Shown in pieces: positions 1 through 6,710 of a stretch of 11,383 nt of DNA (within the stretch, counting starts at the first letter, position 1; every line of letters starts with the position of its first letter). Below the pieces are notes generated by a model. It made no database searches, had not been told where the DNA came from, and saw only the letters and a list, made by a program, of their open reading frames with translations. Location of the stretch: NCBI GenBank assembly GCA_023229165.1, contig JALNZQ010000067.1:1-11383 (forward strand), written 5' to 3'. Source of the stretch: Methanothrix sp. Lineage in GTDB: Archaea > Halobacteriota > Methanosarcinia > Methanotrichales > Methanotrichaceae. A program made the position numbers and the translations under genes.

Positions 1-67
1 GCATTCTTATTTTCTATTTTGCGATGAAAGCTGGCGGTTTGAGATTCAAAATTTGAGAATTCACACC

Positions 68-931
68 TCACGTCCAGATCGAAGGAGGTGCGCTGCCTAC
101 CGGTGTCCCGACAACCGGCCTTGCTGCCGATACCAGGCCCGTCATTGCTTGGACGGAGGTCTGGGTGAATACATAACCAGGTAATTCGGCATTGACAAGA
201 TAGATTCCCGCTGCCACATCGATGGCATAATACCCGGCAGTATTCGTCATTGTGGAGAATTTTCCTCCCTCATTATTGGACATAATTACCTTAACGTCAG
301 GCATGCCCTGACCGCTTTGATCCTGCACTTTTCCAGTCAGACTAAAGGAGGTGGGATAGCTTCCTGAGCCTACCATAATGGATAGATTATTGCTGGTCAG
401 TCCTGCCGAGACGAAGCGATAGATGTGCGCACCAAGATAATCCGCATAAGCGCCGTTTATCCTATACCAGCCTGGTGTGACATAGCCCTGGTTTAAGATT
501 TGGTGGTTATAATCGTGAAGCAGGAAGCTGCCCTTTCCGTTTACTCGTGCCCAGAGCACATACTGCTCGCCGAGGTAAACTGTGCCCTCTGTCACGAGGT
601 ATTTGCCGCTTTGCAGGTAAAGCTGGTTGGCCAGCTTCTCGCCGCCTCCTACAACCAGCCCTTCACTTGCCGGGTCGGCAGGCACAAGCAGCAAGCTGGA
701 AGCACTCAGGCCCGCCCCTGAGGAATCCAGATCCGCTCTTCCGGCACTATAAGTGCTGAGGTAGTCAGGTACCACGCTGCTGACCTGATTGCTGCTTGAT
801 ACGGGCGTTCCCATCCAGACAGTACCACTCTGATCGTAGGCTCTTGATCCGCCCATACCCTGTGAGAAGGACGGATCTGCTAAAAACAGAGCAATCATCA
901 GCCCCGCAATAATAAATATAATCTTACCCAT
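68..931 (-). CDS. Secreted protein with C-terminal carboxypeptidase-regulatory-like (beta-sandwich) domain
   Basis: The encoded protein is 287 residues from the ATG at 931; an in-frame ATG at 970 would add 13 residues. I prefer 931 because the protein then begins MGKIIFIIAG, a classic signal peptide of about 23 residues ending near PSFSQG. Upstream of this ATG there is only a weak GGGGAA ribosome site, so the start is not certain. The middle (about residues 100-190) is rich in Tyr, Gly and Asn, with a run VNGKGSFLLHDYN, and I do not recognise a family for it. The last part (about 195-255) matches the carboxypeptidase-regulatory-like or transthyretin-like fold, shown by LTGKVQDQSGQGMPDVKV, then TNTAGYY and the closing ELPGY. 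Such domains occur on many archaeal surface proteins. No catalytic motif or C-terminal membrane segment is visible, so it is probably a secreted or surface-associated structural protein. It is transcribed divergently from the S-layer gene, and an envelope role is inferred. Confidence 0.8.
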   Translation of the reverse strand: MGKIIFIIAGLMIALFLADPSFSQGMGGSRAYDQSGTVWMGTPVSSSNQVSSVVPDYLSTYSAGRADLDSSGAGLSASSLLLVPADPASEGLVVGGGEKLANQLYLQSGKYLVTEGTVYLGEQYVLWARVNGKGSFLLHDYNHQILNQGYVTPGWYRINGAYADYLGAHIYRFVSAGLTSNNLSIMVGSGSYPTSFSLTGKVQDQSGQGMPDVKVIMSNNEGGKFSTMTNTAGYYAIDVAAGIYLVNAELPGYVFTQTSVQAMTGLVSAARPVVGTPVGSAPPSIWT

Positions 932-1014
932 ACTGAAATTCCCCGCGATTCCATGAGTCGCCAAGCACATAAATGTTATGCATTTTCATCATTCGAACCA
1001 TGCGGTCGTGATCA

Positions 1015-1026
1015 CATTTATAAATG
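1015..1026 (-). promoter_or_regulatory. Candidate TATA box for the minus-strand secreted protein
   Basis: The minus strand reads CATTTATAAATG here, a self-complementary TATA-like element. It lies about 85 bases ahead of the preferred start at 931 and about 45 ahead of the alternative ATG at 970. With the usual archaeal spacing, transcription would begin near 990-1000. Being symmetric, the element gives no strand by itself; the minus assignment rests on position. Confidence 0.45.
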
Positions 1027-1110
1027 AAAACTGCATCCATGCACAGGCTGAGCAGCCTAAGATATGCTGGTGCAAGAAGAAAAATAAAAAAAAGCAATTC
1101 AAAAAAACAA

Positions 1111-1122
1111 AAAATATAAATA
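1111..1122 (+). promoter_or_regulatory. Candidate TATA box of the S-layer gene
   Basis: The sequence AAAATATAAATA lies in a strongly A-rich stretch (about 1078-1130), 51 bases ahead of the ATG at 1173. A purine-rich BRE-like tract precedes it. With normal archaeal spacing the transcript would start near 1140-1148, leaving a leader of about 25-30 bases that contains the ribosome site. Confidence 0.6.
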
Positions 1123-1161
1123 AGGAAAATACGAGAAGATAGCTTATAACAGTCATGTATT

Positions 1162-1168
1162 GGAGGAG
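1162..1168 (+). promoter_or_regulatory. Strong Shine-Dalgarno that fixes the S-layer start
   Basis: GGAGGAG lies just ahead of the ATG at 1173, with 6 bases between the GGAGG core and the start. It selects this ATG over the in-frame ATG at 1155, which lies upstream of it. Confidence 0.8.
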
Positions 1169-1172
1169 ATCT

Positions 1173-4100
1173 ATGGATCATGTCAGAGTCGGTGGAGTCT
1201 GTCTGCTTCTATTAATTATAGCTGCGGCTCTGCCAATTAGTGTATTGGCGCAAACCCCTTCTGAGAACGATAATGCAGCGAACGGGGCGGCCCCAATCAT
1301 AAGCCAGAGCTTGCTTTCTAAGAGCACACAGGAAGAGACGATATCGGCAGAAAAGCTGGCCAAGCGCAACACTGGACTTAAGCCGCTGGCATCTTCCGGG
1401 CAGGCCGCAAAATCTGAAGCCTCTGCGACCCCAGAAGAGGCTGCAAACACCGCCGCCTCCGCCCCGGAGAGCGATGCAAAACAAGCAGTCGCGAGCCAGG
1501 AGCCGGCCCAGGATGCGACAACAACGCCGGATATGATCCAGACTGAGGCATCTGCGGAACCATCAGCGATCTCAAATGACATGGCTGTATCGGATCAAAC
1601 CGCAGAGGCTGCTCCAGAGGATGTTGTTGCAGAGGAAGCAGCAGAAACGACTGTTGCCCCTCCTGAGGACGTAGCTTTAGGGACGGCAGTATCGTCCGAC
1701 GCGGCGGCTACCAGCATTAACAACTCACAAAACGCATCTCTGAGCGAAACGGAAACTGTAGCCAATAATGTTTCTGAGAATGAATCGGAAAATGCCACTG
1801 CAGATGAGTCTGCCCAGGCTTTAGAAGAGACTGATGAAGCCGGTGAGCCGGTAGATCGCATCTGGCGGGAAGGAATCAGCTCAGATGAGTACACCTGGGA
1901 TTACAGGAGCTTCTCCGGCTTCTTCTATGATATGGAGAATAATGTCGGCACAGAGAGGCTTACCGTCAATCTGCAGGGCAACGACAGGTCCATTGATTCC
2001 GGCAATCTGATATACAGTACAACTGCCGAGAAAATGGATTTTGAATTTGGCGATTGGGGAGAATACCAGGTCATCGGCTTCATGGCTGAGAAGTACTTCG
2101 CCGGGTACCTGGAGGGAGACGGGGAGATCTTCGACAATGATGTCAGTCTAATCAATGACGGCCAGCTCCGGCGGGTGCTCGTAGATAGCGATGATGAGAG
2201 CACCATTACCACCGGATCGGTCCTCACATTGGAAGAGGGATATGAGCTGCGCATCAAGCAGATAGATATTGACGGGAATAAAGTATATCTTGGTCTGGCC
2301 AAGGATGGAGAGGAGATCGACAGCAAGGTCGTCTCTCCGGACAGCCTGAAAAGTGCTACTTATGAGTACAAGGTGGAGATCTCCGGAGAGGACCAGCCGA
2401 TCGTCATGGCCCATATCTCCAATGTCTTTGCCAGCACCGAATCCGACCTGGTAACCGTAGACGGCGTCTTCCAGATATCAGATACATACGATTCTGTTGA
2501 GAGCGGCGATGAGTATGGCAAGATGCAAGTTTCATCTGTCTCGGATACAGGCTTTGAGATGGATAATGACAATACTATCTCTCTGAGAAAAGGAGGCACT
2601 GCTGAGATATTCGGTGATGTTGGATTTGTAGTTGCAGATTCTGATGAGCTGCGCTTTGCCCCAATAGTCGAGAGGTCAGGACCTCAGGAAGTGAGGGGCA
2701 CTGTGATAAATCCGTCCGAAGAAAATGAGTTTACCTGGACGGTTTACAACTTCGAGGGTTTCTACTACGATATAGATGATGATGTGGGGACTGAGGTACT
2801 TACTGCCAAGATAACCGGCGGTAACAAGATCGAGGAGGGTGATCTGCTCTATTCCACAAGCCCGGCATCGGTTGAATTCGAATTTGGGTCCTGGGGCGAG
2901 TACGATGTCGTCGGCTTTATGGCTGACAAGTACTTCGCAGGATTCAATAACAAAACAGAGTTCACAGACGAGGTCAGCGCCATCAATGAAGGGCAGCTCC
3001 GAAAGATCTTGATTGATAACGACGACAGCCAAACCATAGCCAGCGGATCGGTTCTATCTCTTGAAGAGGGATATGAACTGCGCATCAAGCAGGTGGACCT
3101 CAATGGAAACAAGGTCTATCTCGCCCTAGCCAGAGACGGAGAAGAGGTGGACAGCAAGGTGGTAACGCCCTCATCCGATCCGGGGGACAAATCCTCCAAC
3201 TACATGTACAAGGTAGACATCGGCTCTGAGAAGGATGTGCCGATCATCATTGCACACGTCGAGAGCGTCTTCAGGAGCACTGAGTCGGACCTGGCCACGG
3301 TGGACGGCATCTTCCAGGTATCCGATAGCCCGGAGTCTGTGGAAGAAGGTGAGATACACGGCAGGATGAAGGTGGAGACGCTGGGCGATGACGGCATTAC
3401 CATGCAAAATGACGGCTCAATCAGCTTGGGCAGGGACAAGACCATTGAGATCATGGAAAACCTGAAGTTCAGGGTTGCCGACAGCGATGAGAGGCTGATG
3501 GCGCCTATTGCCATCAAGCCTGGAGAAGGGAGCGATATGACACTGAGCGTTCCTGCGGCGATCGTGGACACACCGGTAACCATCAGCGTTAAATCGGGCA
3601 CCTCAGCCATCTCCGGGGTGCAGTTCTTGATGAATGGCAGCAGCGTAGGAACTGCGGATGCTACGGGTTCATTCACATACACGCCATCCTCAGTCGGAAC
3701 CTTCCCAATTGTTGCCAAGAAGACCGGATACAATGACGCTAAGGCTGATTTGGTGGTAAGGACTGCGGCAGAGGCATCTAACGTATCTGCATTCGAGCAG
3801 GCCAATGCCACATTGACCAATCAGCTCACCATCAATGCACCGGCAGAGGTCATCAAAGGAGAAAACTTCCTCATAACCGTTGTAGAAGGCATCAACCAGA
3901 CGCCTGTGGATGCGGCAGCCTTATTCCTGGACGATGAGAGCATCGGCAGCACTGCCGTTCAGGGAACGAGGACCTACTCCGCCAATGTCACCGGCGAGCA
4001 TACCTTGAAGGCAGAAAAGGAGGGCTTCGATTCCGCCACCAAAAAGATCATGATATCCTCATCCCTGAGGGTCGTCAATCTGACGGTGCCGGACAAGGCC

Positions 4101-4460
4101 AACGCAGGAAGCGAGATGAAAATATCTGCCATTGTTGAGAACGTTGGCAGCAATGAAGACACTCGCTTGTTGGAACTGAAGGCCAACGACACGGTTGTGG
4201 GCTCCAAGAATGCCACAGTAAAAGCTGGCGAAAACTCCACCTTGGACTTTACTTACAAGCCAATGGATACGGGATTGACCAGAATCAGCCTGGATGAGCA
4301 GAGCAAGACCGTGAACGTCGAGAAGGCAGAGAGCAAAAACTGGCTCGTTGCCCTGATCCTGGTGCTGCTCATAGCCATAGGGGCCGGGTACTACCTGTAC
4401 ACGACAGGAGAGCTGGACAATCTGCAAAAGCAGGTTAAGAAGATGATGCAAGGGCGATAG
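1173..4460 (+). CDS. S-layer-type surface protein with two DUF1608-family domains, Ig-like stalk and C-terminal membrane anchor
   Basis: The protein is 1095 residues from the ATG chosen by the GGAGGAG site. Residues 1-26 form a signal peptide ending at VLA. Residues 27-228 are a low-complexity Ala/Glu/Ser/Thr/Asp region with a cluster of N-X-S/T sequons near its end (NNS, NAS, NVS, NES, NAT). Two homologous S-layer domains follow, about 230-500 and 507-783. Both carry the FEFG.WGEY, GFMA.KYFAG, LEEGYELRIKQ and TESDL.TVDG motifs and close with VADSDE. Two Ig-like segments (about 789-862 and 885-961) and a CARDB-like segment (965-1049) then precede a membrane helix at about 1057-1076 and a basic cytoplasmic tail ending KKMMQGR. 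Methanosarcinales S-layer proteins of this family tile the cell surface and are anchored by such a helix. The long acidic N-terminal region and the stalk go beyond the basic two-domain-plus-tether plan. Whether this is the major S-layer protein or a paralogue cannot be decided here. Confidence 0.93.
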   Translation: MDHVRVGGVCLLLLIIAAALPISVLAQTPSENDNAANGAAPIISQSLLSKSTQEETISAEKLAKRNTGLKPLASSGQAAKSEASATPEEAANTAASAPESDAKQAVASQEPAQDATTTPDMIQTEASAEPSAISNDMAVSDQTAEAAPEDVVAEEAAETTVAPPEDVALGTAVSSDAAATSINNSQNASLSETETVANNVSENESENATADESAQALEETDEAGEPVDRIWREGISSDEYTWDYRSFSGFFYDMENNVGTERLTVNLQGNDRSIDSGNLIYSTTAEKMDFEFGDWGEYQVIGFMAEKYFAGYLEGDGEIFDNDVSLINDGQLRRVLVDSDDESTITTGSVLTLEEGYELRIKQIDIDGNKVYLGLAKDGEEIDSKVVSPDSLKSATYEYKVEISGEDQPIVMAHISNVFASTESDLVTVDGVFQISDTYDSVESGDEYGKMQVSSVSDTGFEMDNDNTISLRKGGTAEIFGDVGFVVADSDELRFAPIVERSGPQEVRGTVINPSEENEFTWTVYNFEGFYYDIDDDVGTEVLTAKITGGNKIEEGDLLYSTSPASVEFEFGSWGEYDVVGFMADKYFAGFNNKTEFTDEVSAINEGQLRKILIDNDDSQTIASGSVLSLEEGYELRIKQVDLNGNKVYLALARDGEEVDSKVVTPSSDPGDKSSNYMYKVDIGSEKDVPIIIAHVESVFRSTESDLATVDGIFQVSDSPESVEEGEIHGRMKVETLGDDGITMQNDGSISLGRDKTIEIMENLKFRVADSDERLMAPIAIKPGEGSDMTLSVPAAIVDTPVTISVKSGTSAISGVQFLMNGSSVGTADATGSFTYTPSSVGTFPIVAKKTGYNDAKADLVVRTAAEASNVSAFEQANATLTNQLTINAPAEVIKGENFLITVVEGINQTPVDAAALFLDDESIGSTAVQGTRTYSANVTGEHTLKAEKEGFDSATKKIMISSSLRVVNLTVPDKANAGSEMKISAIVENVGSNEDTRLLELKANDTVVGSKNATVKAGENSTLDFTYKPMDTGLTRISLDEQSKTVNVEKAESKNWLVALILVLLIAIGAGYYLYTTGELDNLQKQVKKMMQGR
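1860..2672 (+). repeat. First copy of the internal S-layer domain duplication
   Basis: This copy encodes about residues 230-500 of the S-layer protein. It aligns with the second copy (2691-3521) through shared motifs such as GFMAEKYFAG, INDGQLR and EEGYELRIKQ, at an offset of about 277-280 residues. The duplication is typical of this S-layer family. Confidence 0.85.
2691..3521 (+). repeat. Second copy of the internal S-layer domain duplication
   Basis: This copy encodes about residues 507-783. A 30-base stretch starting at 3063 matches the first copy starting at 2232 with a single base difference, an offset of exactly 831 bases. Elsewhere the copies have diverged much more. Confidence 0.85.
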
Positions 4461-4500
4461 GCAGAGTCGCCCTTTGCGTTTCTCTTTTTGCGCTTTTTTT
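4450..4500 (+). terminator. Hairpin plus T-tracts ending the S-layer transcript
   Basis: AAGGGCGA (4450-4457) pairs with TCGCCCTT (4467-4474) around a 9-base loop that contains the TAG stop codon. T-rich tracts follow at 4485-4489 and 4494-4500. Oligo-T tracts are the main archaeal termination signal, so this is a likely terminator whose stem reaches into the last codons of the gene. Confidence 0.65.
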
Positions 4501-4556
4501 AATCAGGTAATCTATATCAAGCATCCTTGCCCATTTTTTGAGCTGCATGGGAATTA

Positions 4557-4566
4557 TTGATATACC
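4557..4566 (+). promoter_or_regulatory. Candidate TATA element of the CoA-ligase gene
   Basis: TTGATATACC lies about 60 bases ahead of the ATG at 4625, where an archaeal TATA box is expected for a leader of about 35 bases. An inverted copy of its first eight bases, TATATCAA, lies at 4513-4520. The same ten bases also occur upstream of the NYN-domain gene, read on the minus strand (6610-6619). Confidence 0.4.
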
Positions 4567-4624
4567 CTGACGTTTCCTCTCATGGCACCGTATAGCATAG
4601 GCAGAACAAATCAAGGGTATGAAA

Positions 4625-5956
4625 ATGAATTACTGGCAACCGAAATTGGAGCTCATGGATAGAAAAGAGCTGGAAGAGCTGCAACTGCAGCGGCTCAAGA
4701 GCGTTGTAGAGAAGGTTTACAAAAACGTTCCCTTTTACCAGAACAAATTCAAGCAGGCGGGCATCACACCGCAGGACATCAAGAGCCTCAAGGATCTGGC
4801 AAAGCTGCCCACTACGAGAAAGCAGGATCTGCGGGACAACTATCCCTTCGGCCTTTTTGCCGTTCCACGAGAGGAGGTGGTGCGGGTGCATGCCTCTTCC
4901 GGCACTACCGGCAAGCCCACCGTGGTCGGCTACACGGCCAAGGATATCGAGACCTGGTCGGACCTCATGGCCCGTGACTTCGTGATGGTCGGGGTCAAGA
5001 AGGGCGATATCTTCCAGAACGCTGTGAACTACGGCTTTTTCACGGGCGGCCTCGGAGTGCATTACGGCATCGAGCGCATGGGAGCCATGGCTGTACCTTC
5101 CGGCGTGGGCAGCACGGACCGGCAAATCGAGATCATGATAGACTTCGGGGTTACGGTGCTGCACTGCACTCCCTCTTACGCGCTTTACCTGGCTGAGACG
5201 GCCAAGGCGAAGGGCGTGGTGGACCGGCTCCAGCTTCGCATCGGCTGCTTTGGAGCCGAGCCCTGGTCGGACGAATCGAGAAAGGAGCTGGAGGATGCCT
5301 TGCACATCAAAGCCTACGACTCCTACGGCCTCTCCGAGATGATGGGGCCGGGCGTGGCCTTCGAGTGCCAGGAGCAGAACGGCTTACACATCTGGGAGGA
5401 CCACTTCCTGATCGAGATCCTGGATAAAAATGAGCAGCCCTGCGCGCCGGGAGAGCCGGGCGAGCTGGTCGTAACCTCGCTTACCAAAGAGGCCATGCCC
5501 CTCATCAGATACCACACGGGCGACGTAACCTACATCTTAGAAGAAAAATGCAGCTGCGGGCGCACCAGCAGAAAGCTGCACCGGTTCCTGGGTCGAGCGG
5601 ACGACATGCTCATTGTGCGCGGCATCAATGTCTTCCCCAGCCAAATCGAGGATGTGCTGGTCAGCATCCCTGAGATTGGCAACTACTTCCAGGTGGTCGT
5701 GGACAGAAAGAAGCACGGCCTCGACGAGATCAGCATCCAGGTGGAGCTTAAAGACGAAGCCTTCACCGGCGAACTCACGGACCTGGCAAGGATCAAGAAA
5801 AAGACTGAGGAGAAGCTGAAGTCAGTGCTCAATGTGAGAAGCAAGATTGAGCTGGTGGAGAAGGGGTCCATACCCAGAACGGCCGGAAAGTCAAAGAAGG
5901 TCGTGGATCTGCGGGATGTCTACGCCAAGGACGAAAAAGCAAAGAAAAATAGCTGA
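4625..5956 (+). CDS. Phenylacetate-CoA ligase family (PaaK-like) AMP-forming enzyme
   Basis: The protein has 443 residues, a normal length for the family, whose members activate phenylacetate or related aryl acids as acyl-adenylates and transfer them to CoA in the cytoplasm. It shows the phosphate loop SSGTTGKP (about 91-98), FFTGGLGVHYG, the adenine-binding YDSYGLSE (about 231-238), TGD (298-300), a CSCGRT motif like the cysteine pair of PaaK proteins, GRADDM, and the C-terminal GSIPRTAGKSKK with a likely catalytic lysine near 422. An ATG at 4619 would add two residues. I prefer 4625 because AAGGG (4613-4617) is 7 bases from it but only one base from 4619, and MNYWQP fits family N-termini. 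In methanogens such enzymes may help reclaim aryl acids for aromatic amino acid synthesis. Coenzyme F390 synthetase belongs to the same superfamily and is an alternative, so the substrate is unproven. No pathway partner is adjacent. Confidence 0.9.
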   Translation: MNYWQPKLELMDRKELEELQLQRLKSVVEKVYKNVPFYQNKFKQAGITPQDIKSLKDLAKLPTTRKQDLRDNYPFGLFAVPREEVVRVHASSGTTGKPTVVGYTAKDIETWSDLMARDFVMVGVKKGDIFQNAVNYGFFTGGLGVHYGIERMGAMAVPSGVGSTDRQIEIMIDFGVTVLHCTPSYALYLAETAKAKGVVDRLQLRIGCFGAEPWSDESRKELEDALHIKAYDSYGLSEMMGPGVAFECQEQNGLHIWEDHFLIEILDKNEQPCAPGEPGELVVTSLTKEAMPLIRYHTGDVTYILEEKCSCGRTSRKLHRFLGRADDMLIVRGINVFPSQIEDVLVSIPEIGNYFQVVVDRKKHGLDEISIQVELKDEAFTGELTDLARIKKKTEEKLKSVLNVRSKIELVEKGSIPRTAGKSKKVVDLRDVYAKDEKAKKNS

Positions 5957-5962
5957 AATCAG

Positions 5963-5990
5963 AAAGCTGCAGCAATTTTTCTGCAGCTTT
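5963..5990. terminator. Shared bidirectional terminator hairpin between convergent genes
   Basis: A perfect 10-bp stem is formed by AAAGCTGCAG (5963-5972) and CTGCAGCTTT (5981-5990), with an 8-base T-rich loop. It fills the 33-base gap between the CoA-ligase stop and the NYN-gene stop at 5990-5992. Because it is symmetric it can serve transcripts from both sides. Confidence 0.65.
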
Positions 5991-6523
5991 TATCTTGTAA
6001 CCTGACTAATGAGATTCTGCCCGATGACGGCGCTCTCATCGACTGCAGATAGCAGCTCGTCGTGAATGGAGCTTTGCGAGTAGTAGAGCGTCACCAGCAC
6101 GCCTGCATCCTTTGCCGCCTCGATGGCAGGCAAGAAATCACTGTCGCCAGTGACGACGACCGCCTTTCCGATCATCTTGCCGCAGCTTAGTCGCACCAGA
6201 TCAACAGCCAAAGCGATGTCCACCCTCTTTTGTATAAACTCACCGCCCACGCAGCCCAGCCGCCCAAGCTTCACCTCAAATCTGGGAAGCTTACGTAGTG
6301 TGTAGACGAACTTGTCCATGGCGGCAAACCTGCGACGCTCGTCCTCCGTAGGAGGGCAGCTCTGGTAGGGCATGCAATTATAGTAGTAAGTTCTCAGCCG
6401 CTCATAATTGCCGCAAAGAATATCCGAAAATCCGGCCAAGTCGATCTTGGGTTTGCCAAAATCAACATCTAGAATCTTGGTTAAATAAGCTCCATCAATA
6501 AATACCGCTGCACGGTCAGCCAA
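5990..6523 (-). CDS. NYN domain (LabA/DUF88-type, PIN-like fold) protein, putative ribonuclease
   Basis: The protein has 177 residues and is essentially a single NYN domain. The expected acidic residues are present: D10 in VFIDGAYL, D102 and D108 in KRVDIALAVDL, and D127 and D129 in the hallmark VVTGDSDFLPAI. Proteins of this fold resemble PIN and FLAP nucleases and are thought to bind a metal ion and cleave RNA. A cytoplasmic RNA-processing or turnover role is inferred, with no known substrate. The start must be the TTG at 6523, because the next Met is residue 51, beyond the first catalytic Asp. An AAGGTGGG ribosome site (plus-strand positions 6532-6539) sits 8 bases upstream and supports TTG. 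The gene lies downstream of the FKBP gene on the same strand with a 187-base gap, so it may have its own promoter. It converges with the CoA-ligase gene. Confidence 0.85.
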   Translation of the reverse strand: MADRAAVFIDGAYLTKILDVDFGKPKIDLAGFSDILCGNYERLRTYYYNCMPYQSCPPTEDERRRFAAMDKFVYTLRKLPRFEVKLGRLGCVGGEFIQKRVDIALAVDLVRLSCGKMIGKAVVVTGDSDFLPAIEAAKDAGVLVTLYYSQSSIHDELLSAVDESAVIGQNLISQVTR

Positions 6524-6531
6524 AATTGTTT

Positions 6532-6539
6532 CCCACCTT
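6532..6539 (-). promoter_or_regulatory. Shine-Dalgarno supporting a TTG start
   Basis: The minus strand reads AAGGTGGG, ending 8 bases before the TTG codon at 6523-6521. It is the main support for this non-ATG start, since no ATG or GTG start lies close by in frame. Confidence 0.65.
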
Positions 6540-6552
6540 ATAATTTATAATT

Positions 6553-6577
6553 ACTGCCGTCCGCCCCGAACGGCAGT
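6553..6577 (-). other. GC-rich hairpin in the leader region of the NYN gene
   Basis: ACTGCCGT (6553-6560) and ACGGCAGT (6570-6577) form a perfect 8-bp stem with a 9-base C-rich loop. It sits about 30 bases ahead of the TTG start and is followed, on the minus strand, by the AT-rich AATTATAAATTATAA. It is not followed by a T-tract, so it is a poor terminator candidate. It may be a leader structure if transcription starts further upstream; the function is unknown. Confidence 0.4.
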
Positions 6578-6609
6578 GGCCATAATCCTCGCATCCTCTC
6601 TCATTCAAT

Positions 6610-6619
6610 GGTATATCAA
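6610..6619 (-). promoter_or_regulatory. Candidate TATA element upstream of the NYN gene
   Basis: Read on the minus strand this is TTGATATACC, identical to the element ahead of the CoA-ligase gene. It lies about 87-96 bases before the TTG start, so transcription from it would include the 6553-6577 hairpin. AT-rich stretches at 6541-6556 and 6674-6684 are alternatives. Confidence 0.3.
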
Positions 6620-6710
6620 ATTTGTGTTTGGTACAAATCTCGCTCCTTTGGTAACCATTATTCCACGACCGTCTATAAAAATATGTGGTACAGAGGTCCG
6701 CCTTTTTCTT

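Noticed and set aside
1..67. Partly palindromic AT-rich sequence around 43-59 after the first gene
   Set aside because: The pairing is imperfect and no T-tract follows on the minus strand, so it was not called a terminator.
986..1000. ATGATGA on the minus strand, like the box C of an archaeal C/D guide RNA
   Set aside because: No matching box D (CTGA) at suitable spacing and no terminal stem were found.
982..1004. GGTTCGAAT on the minus strand, resembling a tRNA T-loop
   Set aside because: The flanking bases do not pair into a T-stem, and no cloverleaf, acceptor stem or anticodon arm can be built around it.
924..1181. 85-residue minus-strand reading frame rich in Phe and Ile, across the divergent promoter region
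   Set aside because: It lies in an A-rich promoter stretch, overlaps two better starts, has no ribosome site, and its hydrophobic composition follows from the base composition.
3200..3820. 206-residue minus-strand reading frame opposite the S-layer gene
   Set aside because: It is Ser/Leu/Pro-rich antisense to the repeated surface domain; other minus-strand frames opposite the two repeats show the same kind of composition, as expected of a mirror of coding sequence.
4580..5305. 241-residue minus-strand reading frame opposite the CoA-ligase gene
   Set aside because: It is His- and Leu-rich shadow translation, antisense to a clear conserved enzyme, with no recognisable domain.
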